Assembly (NCBI RefSeq): GCF_000512585.2 | Contig: NC_089248.1 | Span: forward strand, 1,116,001-1,180,000 | Length of the DNA: 64,000 bases | Direction: 5' to 3' | DNA from: Kwoniella bestiolae CBS 10118 | Taxonomy: Eukaryota > Basidiomycota > Tremellomycetes > Tremellales > Cryptococcaceae | Part shown: piece after piece, positions 48,142 through 58,879 of the stretch | How the letters are laid out: every line of letters starts with the position of its first letter | How positions within the stretch are numbered: the first letter of the stretch is position 1 | Notes under the pieces: model-generated | Told to the model about the DNA's origin: nothing | The model's input: only the letters and a program-made list of their open reading frames with translations | The model's database searches: none | Made by a program: the position numbers and the translations under genes

Positions 48142-49980
48142 ATGGCAAGTGCCAAGGTATACGTTGGTGCGTAGACCTTTCGACAACCCATCATCAACAC
48201 AAGAGAGAAGGAGGAGGATCGACAGGGAATGGTGATATCGTCAGCGTGTCACCTAACACGTTCTTTCGACCTTTCATCAACACCGACATCCAAGGATCCC
48301 TTCTCTCAAAGTCTCCCTATCTTCCATAGACGTTCTCTTCTCGTCGGCTCGGAAACATGCAACATGTTCAATCTTCTATGGTTCGTCAGACTCTGTGATC
48401 GGTTTCGTTGATGTGTTGTTTTGATGCTATTAGGAAATCTCTCTTGGAACACTACAGATCAACTTCTGCTCGAGGTTCGCTTGTTTCGTCTTTCTCCTAT
48501 GATATCATGTGTGATTGCTTATATTCTGATGTATATCGATCTGCTTTCTCTCGTGTGATGTCTGGTCTCTCGGTCTTGGTTCTCGGTTCTCAAATGGATT
48601 CCGAATGTCTCGTCGCGTTGTTTCTCGATGGTGTGATCGTCTTGTCCGTTCCGTTTCGCAAATGCTTCAACATACAATGATCGCGCCGCGCCTGCCTTCG
48701 GTCTTCGTCCCGCTCTCGATCTCGGTGCTGGTCATGTCGATGACATATATCGATTGACTTTGTATATGTTGTGTATACACCGGCTGTATATATACCACTA
48801 ACAGGCTTTCTCCTCGTTCGGACAAGTTGTTGACGTCAGTCCTCGTTTCTCTATATTCGTGTCAAGTGATCTTGTCTGATTGAGCTGTTTGTTATCATAG
48901 TGTATCGTCATGAAGGACCGAGAAACTGGCCGATCAAGAGGTTTCGGTTTCGTTGTGGGTATAGTTCATCACACTTGTATCCACTTAACCATACATACTG
49001 AGTGGCATGGCATCGCAGACCTACAACAACCCTTCCGAAGCCGAGGCTGCTATCAGCTCAATGAACGACCAAGAACTCGATGGTCGACGAGTCCGAGTGA
49101 GTTTCACCTCATACTTCTTAGACGCTCCTTTCTTACACCGCTGTCCCTGCGTCGTTGTTCACAATACAGTGCTAATGCATACTTTTAGGTCAACCTCGCT
49201 AACACCCGAGGATCCGGCGGTGGTGGTGGTGGCTACGGTGGTGGCTACAACTCCGGTTGTGAGTAACCTTCCCCCTTTCCTACCCATTTCCTTTCACTTC
49301 GGCTGATATCATTGTTTCTGTCCAGACGGTGGTGGCCAAGGTGGTTACGGTGGTGGAAACCAAGGTGGCTACGGCGGTCAAGGAGGCTACGGTGGTGGTC
49401 AAGGTGGCTACGGTGGTCAAGGCGGTTACGGAGGTGGTCAAGGTGGATACGGCGGTCAAGGTGGTTATGGCCAACAACAAGGTGGCTACCAAGGTGGTGG
49501 TTACGGCGGCCAACAAGGTGGTGCCCAAGGTGGTTACCAAGGTGGTGCTCAAGGTGGCTACGGTGGTCAACAAGGTTGTAAGTGATCGGCCTGTCCACTT
49601 CAGAATACTCGGCTTGCGGATGTGATGTGATGTGCCGTGTGGCGTGTGATGATGGTCGGGATGTTACCCTCTTCTACCCCTTTTGTATTTGTGCTTCCGG
49701 TTCTGATTTCGTTTGTTGTGTGTCTTTTGCAGATGGCGGTCAAGGTAGCTACGGCGGTGCTCAAGGCGGTTACGGTGGTGAACAAGGTGGTAGGTATTAT
49801 CGTTCGCCTTTGACTCCCTATGGTCAGAAGAACCATTGCTCTCCGTGACTGCTTCCGATTCTCGTTGGGCTTTGAATCGAGTCGCGGCTTTCTATCCTGC
49901 CTTTCAACACATACTGATGGATGCTCATATTCTTTCATGTAGCCGGTGCCGGTCAAGGTGGTTACGGTGGTCAATACTGA
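48142..49980 (+). CDS. Glycine-rich RNA-binding protein with one RRM (GRP/CIRP type)
   Basis: This is a small nucleocytoplasmic RNA-binding protein. Exon 1 (48142-48166) starts MASAKVYVG and splices to NLSWNTTDQLLLE (48434-48474), completing the RNP2 motif VYVGNL. Exon 3 (48805-48834) codes AFSSFGQVVD. Exon 4 carries RNP1 in RSRGFGFV and continues TYNNPSEAEAAISSMNDQELDGRRVRV. The rest is a Gly/Tyr/Gln-rich tail made of GGQGGYGG-type repeats over three more exons, ending GGYGGQY. The first two introns are 267 and 330 nt, four to five times the local norm. Another intron lies 8 nt past the stop. Its plant and animal relatives are cold- or stress-responsive; regulation here is not shown by sequence. 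The family call is firm. Confidence 0.93.
49191..49977 (+). repeat. Coding minisatellite of Gly/Tyr/Gln repeats
   Basis: Tandem imperfect units of GGTGG(C/T)CAAGG(T/C)GG(C/T)TACGG recur through the last exons of the RRM gene and encode GGQGGYGG-like repeats. Two introns interrupt the array. Confidence 0.85.
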
Positions 49981-50781
49981 GCGAATGGTGAGTTACTCTC
50001 AACACTTTAAATCCACACAGACATCTCGCTAACTCCTCTTGCATATTTATAGCTTAGTTGTGTATCATCGTTATCTCCTTTTCTTTTCAATTAATTCAAT
50101 TAATTCACCAAAAATATCGTCCTCTTTCCAAAGCTCTTCTTATATCTACATAACAAATGAATGAATCCAAGTTTTCTCCTTTCACTGATTAACCCGTTGT
50201 TACTACATTTGGAGTGCATTCCACATTGACCATTTTGGGATATGACGCGAGATCAACCCTTGACGATTCCTGATAGGAAGCATTTATCCTTTACTGATAT
50301 CCCTGTCCTGATCATATGAGATCTTGCGTTCGGATAATGACTGACAGTAGCAGCCGGTCCTACAGCACGGATCTCATTCTTCCATTATGGACTCGAATGA
50401 ATACCTATTTTAAGCTTCTTATTCATTTATTCAGTCAATTGAATTGGTGGACGAGTCCAAAGCACTGACTGACGAGACTTACGAGTTTTGGAAATGTCAT
50501 GTGGCAGTGTGATCAGGTCAGTCCCAGTTGACATTTCAATTGCTTCTTTTGGTTTGGGTGTCTAAGTTTCGGCTTTGTTTATGTTTATGATTATCCTCAA
50601 ACAACCTGATTAGGAGGAATGAATGTAATTGTGATTCTGATAATTGATCGTGATATTGCTGCTCACCCAAAAGAGACAAGATACAATCGCCTTCTTCCTG
50701 TTTATCATTTTCGTACTCATCAAGTGAACCAGCGGGACTGAGTCACTATTATTACACGTCTGGCGCATCAACCGAATCAAG
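49981..50781. other. Intergenic region, RRM gene 3' end to orphan membrane-protein gene
   Basis: About 800 bp hold the 3' UTR of the RRM gene (with its intron) and the upstream region of the next gene. The sequence is AT-rich near 50060-50160. No further gene is supported. Confidence 0.55.
49988..50052 (+). other. 3'-UTR intron of the glycine-rich RRM gene
   Basis: A donor GTGAGT begins 8 nt after the stop codon and the acceptor TTTATAG ends at 50052, with CGCTAACTCC as a branch site. The 65-nt length matches the introns of this genome. Confidence 0.7.
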
Positions 50782-52121
50782 ATGATCTTCGTACTAGAAC
50801 CTGAAAATGCCTTGTTCATCACCCCATCTCCTGCTGGAATGATCGAGCCGAATCCCAATCCTAATCCGGTTTATCAAGAAGGGCTCTTCACCTTCACTCT
50901 AACGGAAGGAGCCAACATCATTGATCCTACACCCGTAATCGCCATGGCCCCTCCCACTACGATGAGCTTGGCAAGTCAACCTGGAATCACCATCACCCCC
51001 TCGACCTCACCTGCTGTTCTCTCGAGTGTGACCAGTACCAGTACGAGCAAAGAGATGATGATCACCCGACCTGCCAACCCGACTTTACCCATCTCCACAC
51101 CCACTACCACCTCGGAGACGGAAACGGAAAAGAAGATGGATATGGATCCCACAATGACATACAACCATACCACCCTGATCGTCGTTTTTGTATTGCTGGG
51201 GTTATCAGCCCTAGCAGTGGGATTATGGTATTTCCGACGATCGCGAACGCGAAAGATGATTTCGAATGGCCTAGCAGATCTGGAGGCTTCAGTGCAGGAG
51301 AAGAGACTCTCGAGCCTGTCGAAGAGGGATAATAGGCGGAGTTGGATAAAGCTGAATGAGGAGATCGAGCAGTCTGAGAAAGTTAACTCGCCTTCGCTTC
51401 CCTTCCCACCCTCTGTCAACCATCAGGTACAGAATAGGTTCCACAATCAAGACCAGCACCAGGTATACGACTACAACAACAACAACAGCAACACCAACCC
51501 GATCGAAGATAACCTATCATCCTCATCGTACACTCTGAACAGGCGAAATTCAACGATCAATCATTTCCCCGCTCCCCCCTCAAACATCCCGCAATTACCT
51601 CCTCTACCGCCTACCCCTCAGCCCCAGACTTCCTCGTCCCCGGGTCAACAGAGCATCAACGAGAATAAAAATATCTTCGAATCGTCCGAACTGGAAGTGG
51701 AGCCCGAACCGGAGATCGGGGTGGCCACTACGACGAGCCTGCCAGCATCATCAAGTCGTTCGGCGGTAGCTATCCATGCGTATCCCGGTAGATCGCTGAC
51801 TGGATCAGGTAGGGAGATCTCTAAGATTGGTGAGGTGGAAACACCGGATTTCACCCTCAGTCAAGAGGGTTCGACCTCAAATTCTCCAAAGAGAGTGAGT
51901 CCCTACCATATCTATGTATTACGGCTGATGCGAGATGATGGTGTGTGAGGACTGATCATGGTGTGATACTTAATTAGCAATCCTTGCCTTATGTCTTGCC
52001 TGTACAGGAGGCGGAACGAACACCAACCTTCATTTCTCTAAGTCAGGTGAATCACGAGAAGAAGTCGCCGGACTATAGGAGTCCCACTGAGTCTCTATAT
52101 GTGATATACAAGAGGAAGTAG
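50782..52121 (+). CDS. Orphan single-pass membrane protein, Ser/Thr/Pro-rich
   Basis: I do not recognise a family. The first exon (50782-51895) starts MIFVLEPENALFITPSPAGM and encodes a Ser/Thr/Pro-rich, probably glycosylated region, one transmembrane helix (LIVVFVLLGLSALAVGLWYF) followed by a basic stop-transfer RRSRTRK, then a low-complexity cytosolic tail with polyAsn (YDYNNNNSNTN), polyPro (QLPPLPPTPQPQ) and polySer tracts. An intron (about 51896-52009) leads to a final exon coding EAERTPTFISLSQVNHE and ending LYVIYKRK. The layout resembles fungal cell-surface sensors of the Mid2/Wsc or Skg6 style, but this is only an analogy. There is no obvious signal peptide at the chosen start, so an upstream exon may be missing. 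Confidence 0.7.
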
Positions 52122-52397
52122 TCCTGTATGTGAGAATACCACAGGGACCGGGACGTCAAAATAGTAACAGTTATATTTTTCGTAAGACACAGAAAGAGAC
52201 GATAATTGGATTACCGTTTCCATGTATGCTTATCACCTTGCCACAAACACTTTTCAGACATGATTGTCATGGAAAGATCACTTGCATACTGTATGTTCGA
52301 CACGTATGAAACTATTGATTGCATGGTACCGCTACTGCATACATGATTGAGACACTGCACCTAAATCACTACAAGATGAATGAAACGACTATACGAT

Positions 52398-53652
52398 CTA
52401 TTGACCTTTCTCCAAAGCCTTTTCAAAAGCCAACAAACCCGTCACTCCATCCTCCTTCTCGAGCGACGCACCAGCCTCATCTGAGTAATCCAAGATAGGT
52501 CTCCTCATCCTTCTGCTGGGGTGTCCGCTGTTCTTCTGCAAGAAGTACTTGGTACCGGCAATACCACCTCTGGTGAACGACGCGTCCGCCTCCGAAACTA
52601 AATCTTGCAATTCCCAGGCCTTCTTGATATCTTCCGCAGAGGGGTTAGGATCCGTGACGACCTTGGTAGACAATTCGAACAATTTTACCAATGATCGAGG
52701 ATAGATATTACCCAATCCCATGATGGCTCCGTGGCCTCTCCCACCAAGAATGGCAGGAGCCAAGAAGTCCGCGAACCCGCCCAAAGTGAGGAACTCGGGA
52801 GCGACGCTGTTCTTCCTGGGATGAGATGAGAACGCCTGAACAGCAGTCTTTCCGGTGATTCTCGTGAGTTTACCGACGGCTCCGCAGGTGAGCTTGACAC
52901 CGCAGATGTTGGATCCCTCAGTGGCGATGGCGTTGATGAGGTCCGAGTCCATGTCGATACCGCCCGCTGCACCGGGGAAGTTGTAGATCATCACTGGGAT
53001 GGGGGATGCCTCCTGGACGTCCAAGAAGAACTGCTTGAGAGCGGGCTTTTGGAGCGCTCCGGCGTAGTATCCTGGTGGGATTACGATTACTACGTCGGCC
53101 CCTGCTTCGGCGGCGAGTTTGGACAGTCGGATGGTCTGCCGAGTGGAGTTGCCACCGCTACAAATAAGACATCAAACAATCAGTCATTTTTTGAACATTG
53201 CGGAGGTCTTTGAAGAATATGGTAAGGGAGTCACAGTCTGGCCTTTGACAGGGAGGATGGAGATGAGAGAAGGATGACAAACGCGCAACACTCACGTTCC
53301 AGCAATGATAACGGTATCATGTAAACCAGCTTCGTCCAGTGCCTTTCTACTTTCCTTGAACAAGGTGAATCGCTCGTCGTCGGTCAAGTGGAAAGCTTCA
53401 CCCATAGATCCACAGACGACGGGCTGCATGCCGACTTTGGCGAGTTTGACAACATGTTTTCGGAAGGTGTCGAGGTCTAATTACATCGCGTCAGTACTGT
53501 GACTACATCTCAAGCAAGGGAACAGAGTAGACGCAACAAGAGGGAGGCAACCAAGCCCACTCACCAATGTTTTCCTGCTCATCGAAGAAAGTGGGGATAG
53601 GAGCCCAAACTCCGGGTTTGAGTGTTCTCGAGTGTCCGTTGGTAGCTGCCAT
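52398..53652 (-). CDS. DHDPS/NAL-superfamily class I aldolase
   Basis: This is a Schiff-base aldolase of the dihydrodipicolinate synthase superfamily, TIM-barrel fold. The start at 53652 gives MAATNGHSRTLKPGVWAPIPTFF, then GSMGEAFHLTDDER (substrate-binding GxxGE), IAGTGGNSTRQTIRL, PPGYYAGALQKPALKQFF, IMIYNFPG-type VMIYNFPG with the catalytic tyrosine, and GVKLTCG with the Schiff-base lysine. The end is FEKALEKGQ. Three exons are visible. Fungi do not make lysine by the DHDPS route, so the likely role is cleavage of a 2-keto acid, as in 4-hydroxy-2-oxoglutarate aldolase (HOGA1) or fungal 2-keto-3-deoxy-galactonate aldolase (LGA1). The superfamily is firm; the substrate is open. Confidence 0.9.
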
Positions 53653-54257
53653 TTTGGAGTCTATCGAATATCAACAAGATCGAATATTATTATGGAATAT
53701 TTAGAGTGGAAGATACAAGATATACAGCCTTTCAGAGGAAGATAAATAAGATCAGGTGGGTCTCATCTGTGCATATCCATCTCATCCCACCCACCTTGCT
53801 TTATATGGATATGTATGCTGCCGTCTCGCGAGATTAAATCATTTCGGTCCGAAATCCTCCCGATCCCCGGACGCGCACACGGCCCGGCGGTTTATACCTG
53901 AAAGACGTTCCTGATACCTTTCGAATGGAATCAATTTCATTTGTATTTGTACAGTCGGTCAATCTTGTTATTATGCAAACGACTCGTAGTCGATCATCTG
54001 ATCACTCTTCGATATGCTGTACATTCTTCCGGACGAATAGAAGAGCAGAGGGAATAGGAGCGGACATGCATGATATATATGTAGTCCAGGCCGAGGTCCA
54101 GGATCATCTGATGTCAGTTGACGAACGACCCTCTGACCCGACCCGAAGGGCCTGCTAGTCCGTGGGCAGATAGTGGCTAACTACAACATACGAGGTGCCG
54201 GCTGCATGTGATAGAAGAGCAGCAATCGATGGTACGATCTACCTTAGGCTTTAACGA
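53653..54257. promoter_or_regulatory. Upstream region of the aldolase gene / UPF3 3' region
   Basis: These 605 bp hold the promoter side of the aldolase gene and the 3' UTR of UPF3. GC-rich patches occur near 53820-53890. No gene is supported. Confidence 0.55.
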
Positions 54258-55758
54258 TCAAGGCACGTCGATTCTAGCTCTTGAAGCTCCGGCATCGGGT
54301 TGAACGGATCCACCTCTGCCACTTCCAGGTGCACTTCCACCTCTTCCACCTCTTGCAGGTACACCACCTCCAGCTGAATTCCTAGCAAGGATCTCCATGA
54401 CTTGAGTTTTACCGGATCTCTCCTTGCCCCTTCCTCTTCCTCCCCCTCCGCCTCGCCCTGCACTTTCACCTGCTCTTGGATTCCCCTCGGCAGCCTTCCC
54501 GGCACCGACACCAGGACCACCACCTCCTCGGCCACCCTTATTCTGTCTTTCAGGCTTGAGCCCAGCATTACCATCAGCGTTCCTAGCTGCGCTCGAAGGT
54601 ATAGATCTTCCTCCATCTTGTTTCGGTCCTTGTGATGGCGTCGCTCTTCCTCCTACAACCTGATTTTTTGGTGCAGCCTGGCCTTGAGCTGGTTGACCAG
54701 CAGGCTTTTCACCTGATTCACCGTCCTTCTTCCCTTTCTTCCTATTTCTACCTTTCTTCTTGTTCTCTCCATCTACCTGTCCTTGTGGAGTAGGTGTACC
54801 TGATTCAGGTATGGGTGAAGCGATATGTACCTCTCTCCCTTTTCCAGCAACCATCACTGGACCCGAACCAGCTTGAGCGGCACGCTTGGTAGCTGCGGCA
54901 GTGACACTTGCTAATGCCGCTGCACGACGAGCAGATTCGTTGGCGGACGATGAAGATGCTGCAGATTTGGAAGATGATTTCGATTTCTTGTTTTTGCCTT
55001 GAGCTCGGAGGTGTTCTAGCAATGGGGTGGTGGTGGGTTGTACTTGTTGTGCTAGATTAGAGTCATCATATAAGCTCCGGATTATTAAGCATTGGCCGTA
55101 AGTTAAGAGCTTACCGGATACTTCCAGAATAGGTTTGACAGGCTCTGCTTTCAGGCTTTCGAGATACGACAGATAATCGGGATCTAACATAGGCCCCCAG
55201 TGTCAGCTTGGTATAAACGAAGCTCTGAAAAAAATAGCTGACCCTCGTCAATGGTCCCTTGTCTAGAGTCCACCTTGACTTTAGCCTTGTAAGGTGTTTT
55301 CTGGACCGGTGCAAATTCGACTACAGCTTGATATTCGGCACCTAATTGCTCGAAGTGTCAGCTTCTCAGAGTGGTTACCAACATCGCCCAGCTGACTTAC
55401 CAGTTTTAGCCTTGAACACATGACCGTCAAATCCTCTGACAAACTCTACTAGAGCTTCGGGGGTAGCCATCAGCACGTATGCTCTCGAGTGAACGGGGTG
55501 AGAGTCGTATCCTCTGATATAGTTTGATGTATCAGTCAAACTATAGCCAAGACGTCGAATACAGTAGGTCACGTTGCGGTATTTGACTTACCCATCACCA
55601 ACTTTCCCCTTTATATACCTCTTCCACAAACATGTCTTATCATTGATCCATGTTGACACCGAGTTCCAGAACAGTTCTTCAGGCAAAGTGGGAGGCAGAC
55701 GTCTGATCACCAGCTTGTTTCTAGGTGTTGCAGAGGAAGAAGAAGCTTGAGCGACCAT
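54258..55758 (-). CDS. UPF3: Nonsense-mediated decay factor UPF3
   Basis: UPF3 links exon-junction complexes or terminating ribosomes to UPF2/UPF1 in mRNA surveillance. The start at 55758 gives MVAQASSSSATPRNKLVIRRLPPTLPEELFWNSV, where NKLVIRRLPPTL is the family hallmark opening the RRM-like domain. The domain continues WKRYIKGKVGD, SRAYVLMATPEALVEFVRGFDGHVF and EYQAVVEFAPVQK, then PDYLSYLESLKAEP. After the conserved domain a Lys/Ser/Ala-rich linker follows, then a C-terminal tail dense in Gly/Arg (GGRGGGGPGVGAG; GRGGGGGRGRGKE; GRGGSAPGSGRGG) ending RARIDVP. The long last exon covers 54258 to about 55055. It is divergent from DRS1. The N-terminal family call is firm. The RGG-like tail is unusual for UPF3. 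Confidence 0.92.
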
Positions 55759-56136
55759 GAGGATGTTTGACGATATCGATGGTTGCTCCCTCTTAGTATT
55801 GAGTTCGATGGCGATAGTGGTATCGTAGCCTATTGCAGCGTCACGAATATAACTCCTTGCTATCTTAGGTGTATTACTAGCGGTATGAGCGGTTGATACT
55901 TGTCAATGTAAGAGGAAGAAAGGAGATGAACATTCACTGTGTATGGTGGCGACCAGCAACAACGTTGAATTCAACTTCAGGCACGTGTACAGTCACGTGA
56001 CAATTACGATTTTTCAACTCAGCCGCAGAGAGGGAGTGGTCCATGCAAGCTGATCGTTGAATAGAAATGTTTTGACAGTCAACTGAAATATTTCTTTTGC
56101 CATATGTTTATATCTCTATACGAGACATTATACAAG
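55759..56136. promoter_or_regulatory. Divergent promoter region, UPF3 / DRS1
   Basis: This 378-bp interval separates the UPF3 and DRS1 starts. It includes a CACGTG E-box-like site near 55982 and a CACGTGAC site near 55994. No coding sequence is supported. Confidence 0.5.
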
Positions 56137-58724
56137 ATGCCCAGCGACTTCATAACGACCATCGACTCGGATGACGAGGCCCCAAACTATGGTGAATCCA
56201 GCGTACAAAAGGGTAAAACTCCAGTGAAGAACGAAGACTTGGATCCAGATTTCGATTTCGATTTTAGCGGTGGTGGACGGGACACGGGGTTGGATCTGTG
56301 GGGAGGAGACGAAGTGAAGGGACTGAAGAATGGTACAGAGGTGAGCATGAACTACGCCATTTCCTCTTGAGTCAAAAGCTGACGATACGATTTGTCATTC
56401 GCAGCCAATCAACGTGGACGATATTATCGCTAGACGTAGGGGTAAACCTCTTGAATCTTATAATGATAGGAAACGAAAGCGAAAGGCTGCCGTCCAAGAA
56501 GAGGAAGAAAGCGATGACGAGGTGGAAGGAGAAGAACAACCTGAAAGTCAAGATGAGGATATGAGCGAGGACGGGTCTGAAGATGAGGTGTCTGGAAGCG
56601 AAGATGAAGAAATGTCAGTGGACGGTTCTGAGGTTGACAGTGGGTCTGAAGAGGAGGACGAAGACAACGATGAGGATGAAGAAGACGAGGGCGATGACGA
56701 GGAAGCGGAATCATCATCTGACGAAGACGAAGAGACCGCCGCCGAACTCGCGCGAAAAGAAGCGTTCTTCGCCAAAGATCCAACATTCACCGATGATCCC
56801 ACTCTACCCACTTCCTTCGCAGCCATGAACCTCTCTCGACCACTATTACGAGCTCTCACATCCCTACAACTCTCCGTACCCACCCCCATCCAAGCTCGAG
56901 CTATACCACTGGCATTGCAGGGACGAGACATCCTCGGTTCCGCCGTGACTGGTTCCGGTAAGACCGCAGCGTTCATGATCCCCCTACTAGAAAGATTATG
57001 TTACAGGGACAGAGGGAGAGGTGGACAGGCATGTAGGGTACTGATCCTCTGTCCGACTAGAGAATTGGCAGTACAGTGCGAAGCTGTTGGTAAAGCTCTC
57101 ACAGAGAAGGGTGGTTTGGATATCAGATTCGCACTGTTGGTCGGTGGATTATCGTTAAACGCTCAAGCTCATACACTTCGAACACTTCCCGATGTACTTA
57201 TCGCCACACCCGGTCGATTGATCGATCATCTTACCAACACTCCCTCTTTCACCCTCTCAGCATTAGATGTACTGGTTATAGATGAGGCTGATAGGATGTT
57301 GGAAGCTGGTTTCACGGATGAATTAGAGGAGATCATCAAGGCTTGTCCAAGGTCAAGACAAACCATGTTGTTCTCTGCCACTATGACTGACTCAGTCGAC
57401 GAGTTAGTCAAGTTGTCATTAGACAAACCGATTAGGGTGTTCGTAGATCCCAAGAGGAATACTGCAAAGGGGTTGATCCAGGAGTTCGTGAGGATCAGAT
57501 CGGACGATACGAGATCACCTAGTTTGTTGGCTTTGTGTAAGAGGACAGTGAGGGAGAAATGTATTATCTTCTTCAGGAGCAAGGCTTTAGCGCATCAGAT
57601 GAGGATCGTGTTTGGATTGAATGGGTTGAAAGCTGCGGAGTTGCATGGTAACTTGACGCAGGAGCAGGTGAGTTCGACTGTCCCCGCCAATCGAGCCTGC
57701 CTTGCTTGGGATAGACGGCTGACATTGTTGTTGGTTACTTCTCTAGCGTTTACAAGCACTCAACGACTTCAAAGCTGGATCGGTCGATTATCTCTTTGCT
57801 ACAGACTTGGCATCTCGTGGTTTAGATATCAAAGGGGTGGAAACGGTCATCAACTACGACATGCCCGGACAACTCGCCCAATATACCCATCGAGTCGGAC
57901 GAACAGCGCGAGCCGGTCGAAAGGGTCGATCAATCTCTCTGGTAGGAGAAGCAGATAGGAAGATGTTAAAAGCAGCTATCAAGCAATCCGAAGCTGACCA
58001 GATTCGAAATCGAATTATCCCATCCGAAGCTATCAACGCTATGGCCGAGAAGTTGAACGAGATCAAAGATGAGATTCAGGAGGTTATGAGAGAGGAGAAG
58101 GAAGAGAAATTGATGAGACAGGCTGATATGGAACTGAAGAAGGGTCAGAATATGGTCGAACATCAGGATGAGATTTATGCGAGACCCGCTAGGACCTGGT
58201 TCCAGAGTGAGAAGGATAAACAGAATGCCAAGAGTGAGTCGCATACTTCCCCGTTATTCTGTTTCACCACTTGATGATAATGGCTAATTTCTGGGTTGGA
58301 TGATTTAGGTGCAAGTAAAGATGCCTATGTTGGTTCATTCCCTGATGCTAAAGATGCCAAGAAATCCAAAGAGAAGGAAGGACCCAAACGAGGCAAATAC
58401 GATGGTCTGTCTCGAAAGGCCAAACGAAGAAAGATGGCTATGGAGGAAGATCAAGCGGATCAACAATCTTCCAACTCCACTTCTATGGCTATTAGAAATG
58501 CCAAAAAGGCCGCGCGACCAGTCAAGATTACCGAGGCTTTACCAAAGGCCAAATCGACTGGCAAGAAGTCAGGTAAAGTTGGAGGAGGAAAGCGGAAGTC
58601 GGCATTTGATGATGATAGTAAACCGTCGAAGAAGCATGAAGGTATGCGTGCTAAGCCTACGAAGGTGAATTTGGATAAGAAGGGAAAGGGGGGTAAAGGG
58701 AAAAGTAAAGTGAAGAGGAAATAG
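56137..58724 (+). CDS. DRS1: DEAD-box RNA helicase Drs1/DDX27 (60S biogenesis)
   Basis: This nucleolar ATP-dependent RNA helicase acts in large-subunit rRNA maturation. I chose the start at 56137 (MPSDFITTIDSDDEAP) over an in-frame ATG 33 bases upstream, because this matches the family N-terminus. A long acidic region (about 56480-56740) precedes the helicase core: Q-motif (SVPTPIQARAIPLAL), Walker A (TGSGKT), PTRELA, GG, TPGRLIDH, DEAD in VIDEADRMLEAGF, SATMT, then motif IV (CIIFFRSK), ELHGNLTQEQ, DLASRGLDIKGVE and HRVGRTARAGRKG. The C-terminal extension is coiled-coil then Lys-rich (GKGGKGKSKVKRK). Four introns are seen; one at about 57670-57747 lies between motifs IV and V. All catalytic motifs are intact. 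Confidence 0.96.
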
Positions 58725-58879
58725 ATGATCATGCATTTGTATGTTACTGCGTTAAAGCTTACAGTTAACGGGAATTACAACTCTGAACCAGACCCAGGAC
58801 TACAACGAAACTAGATAAAGTATGAATGTCCAAGAACATATAAAGAACACTAATGAGAATTGGTAATTACGACCTTGAG

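Noticed and set aside
48475..48804. Possible snoRNA in the second RRM-gene intron
   Set aside because: Several TGATG strings occur, but I found no CTGA box with a closing stem at proper spacing.
49245..49598. Minus-strand open frame opposite the Gly-rich exons, coding His/Asn/Leu repeats
   Set aside because: It is the reverse complement of the glycine-repeat coding minisatellite; repeat DNA keeps several frames open at once.
56548..56976. Minus-strand polySer open frame opposite the DRS1 acidic region
   Set aside because: It is a mirror of the GAA/GAC-rich acidic codons of DRS1 and has no independent support.
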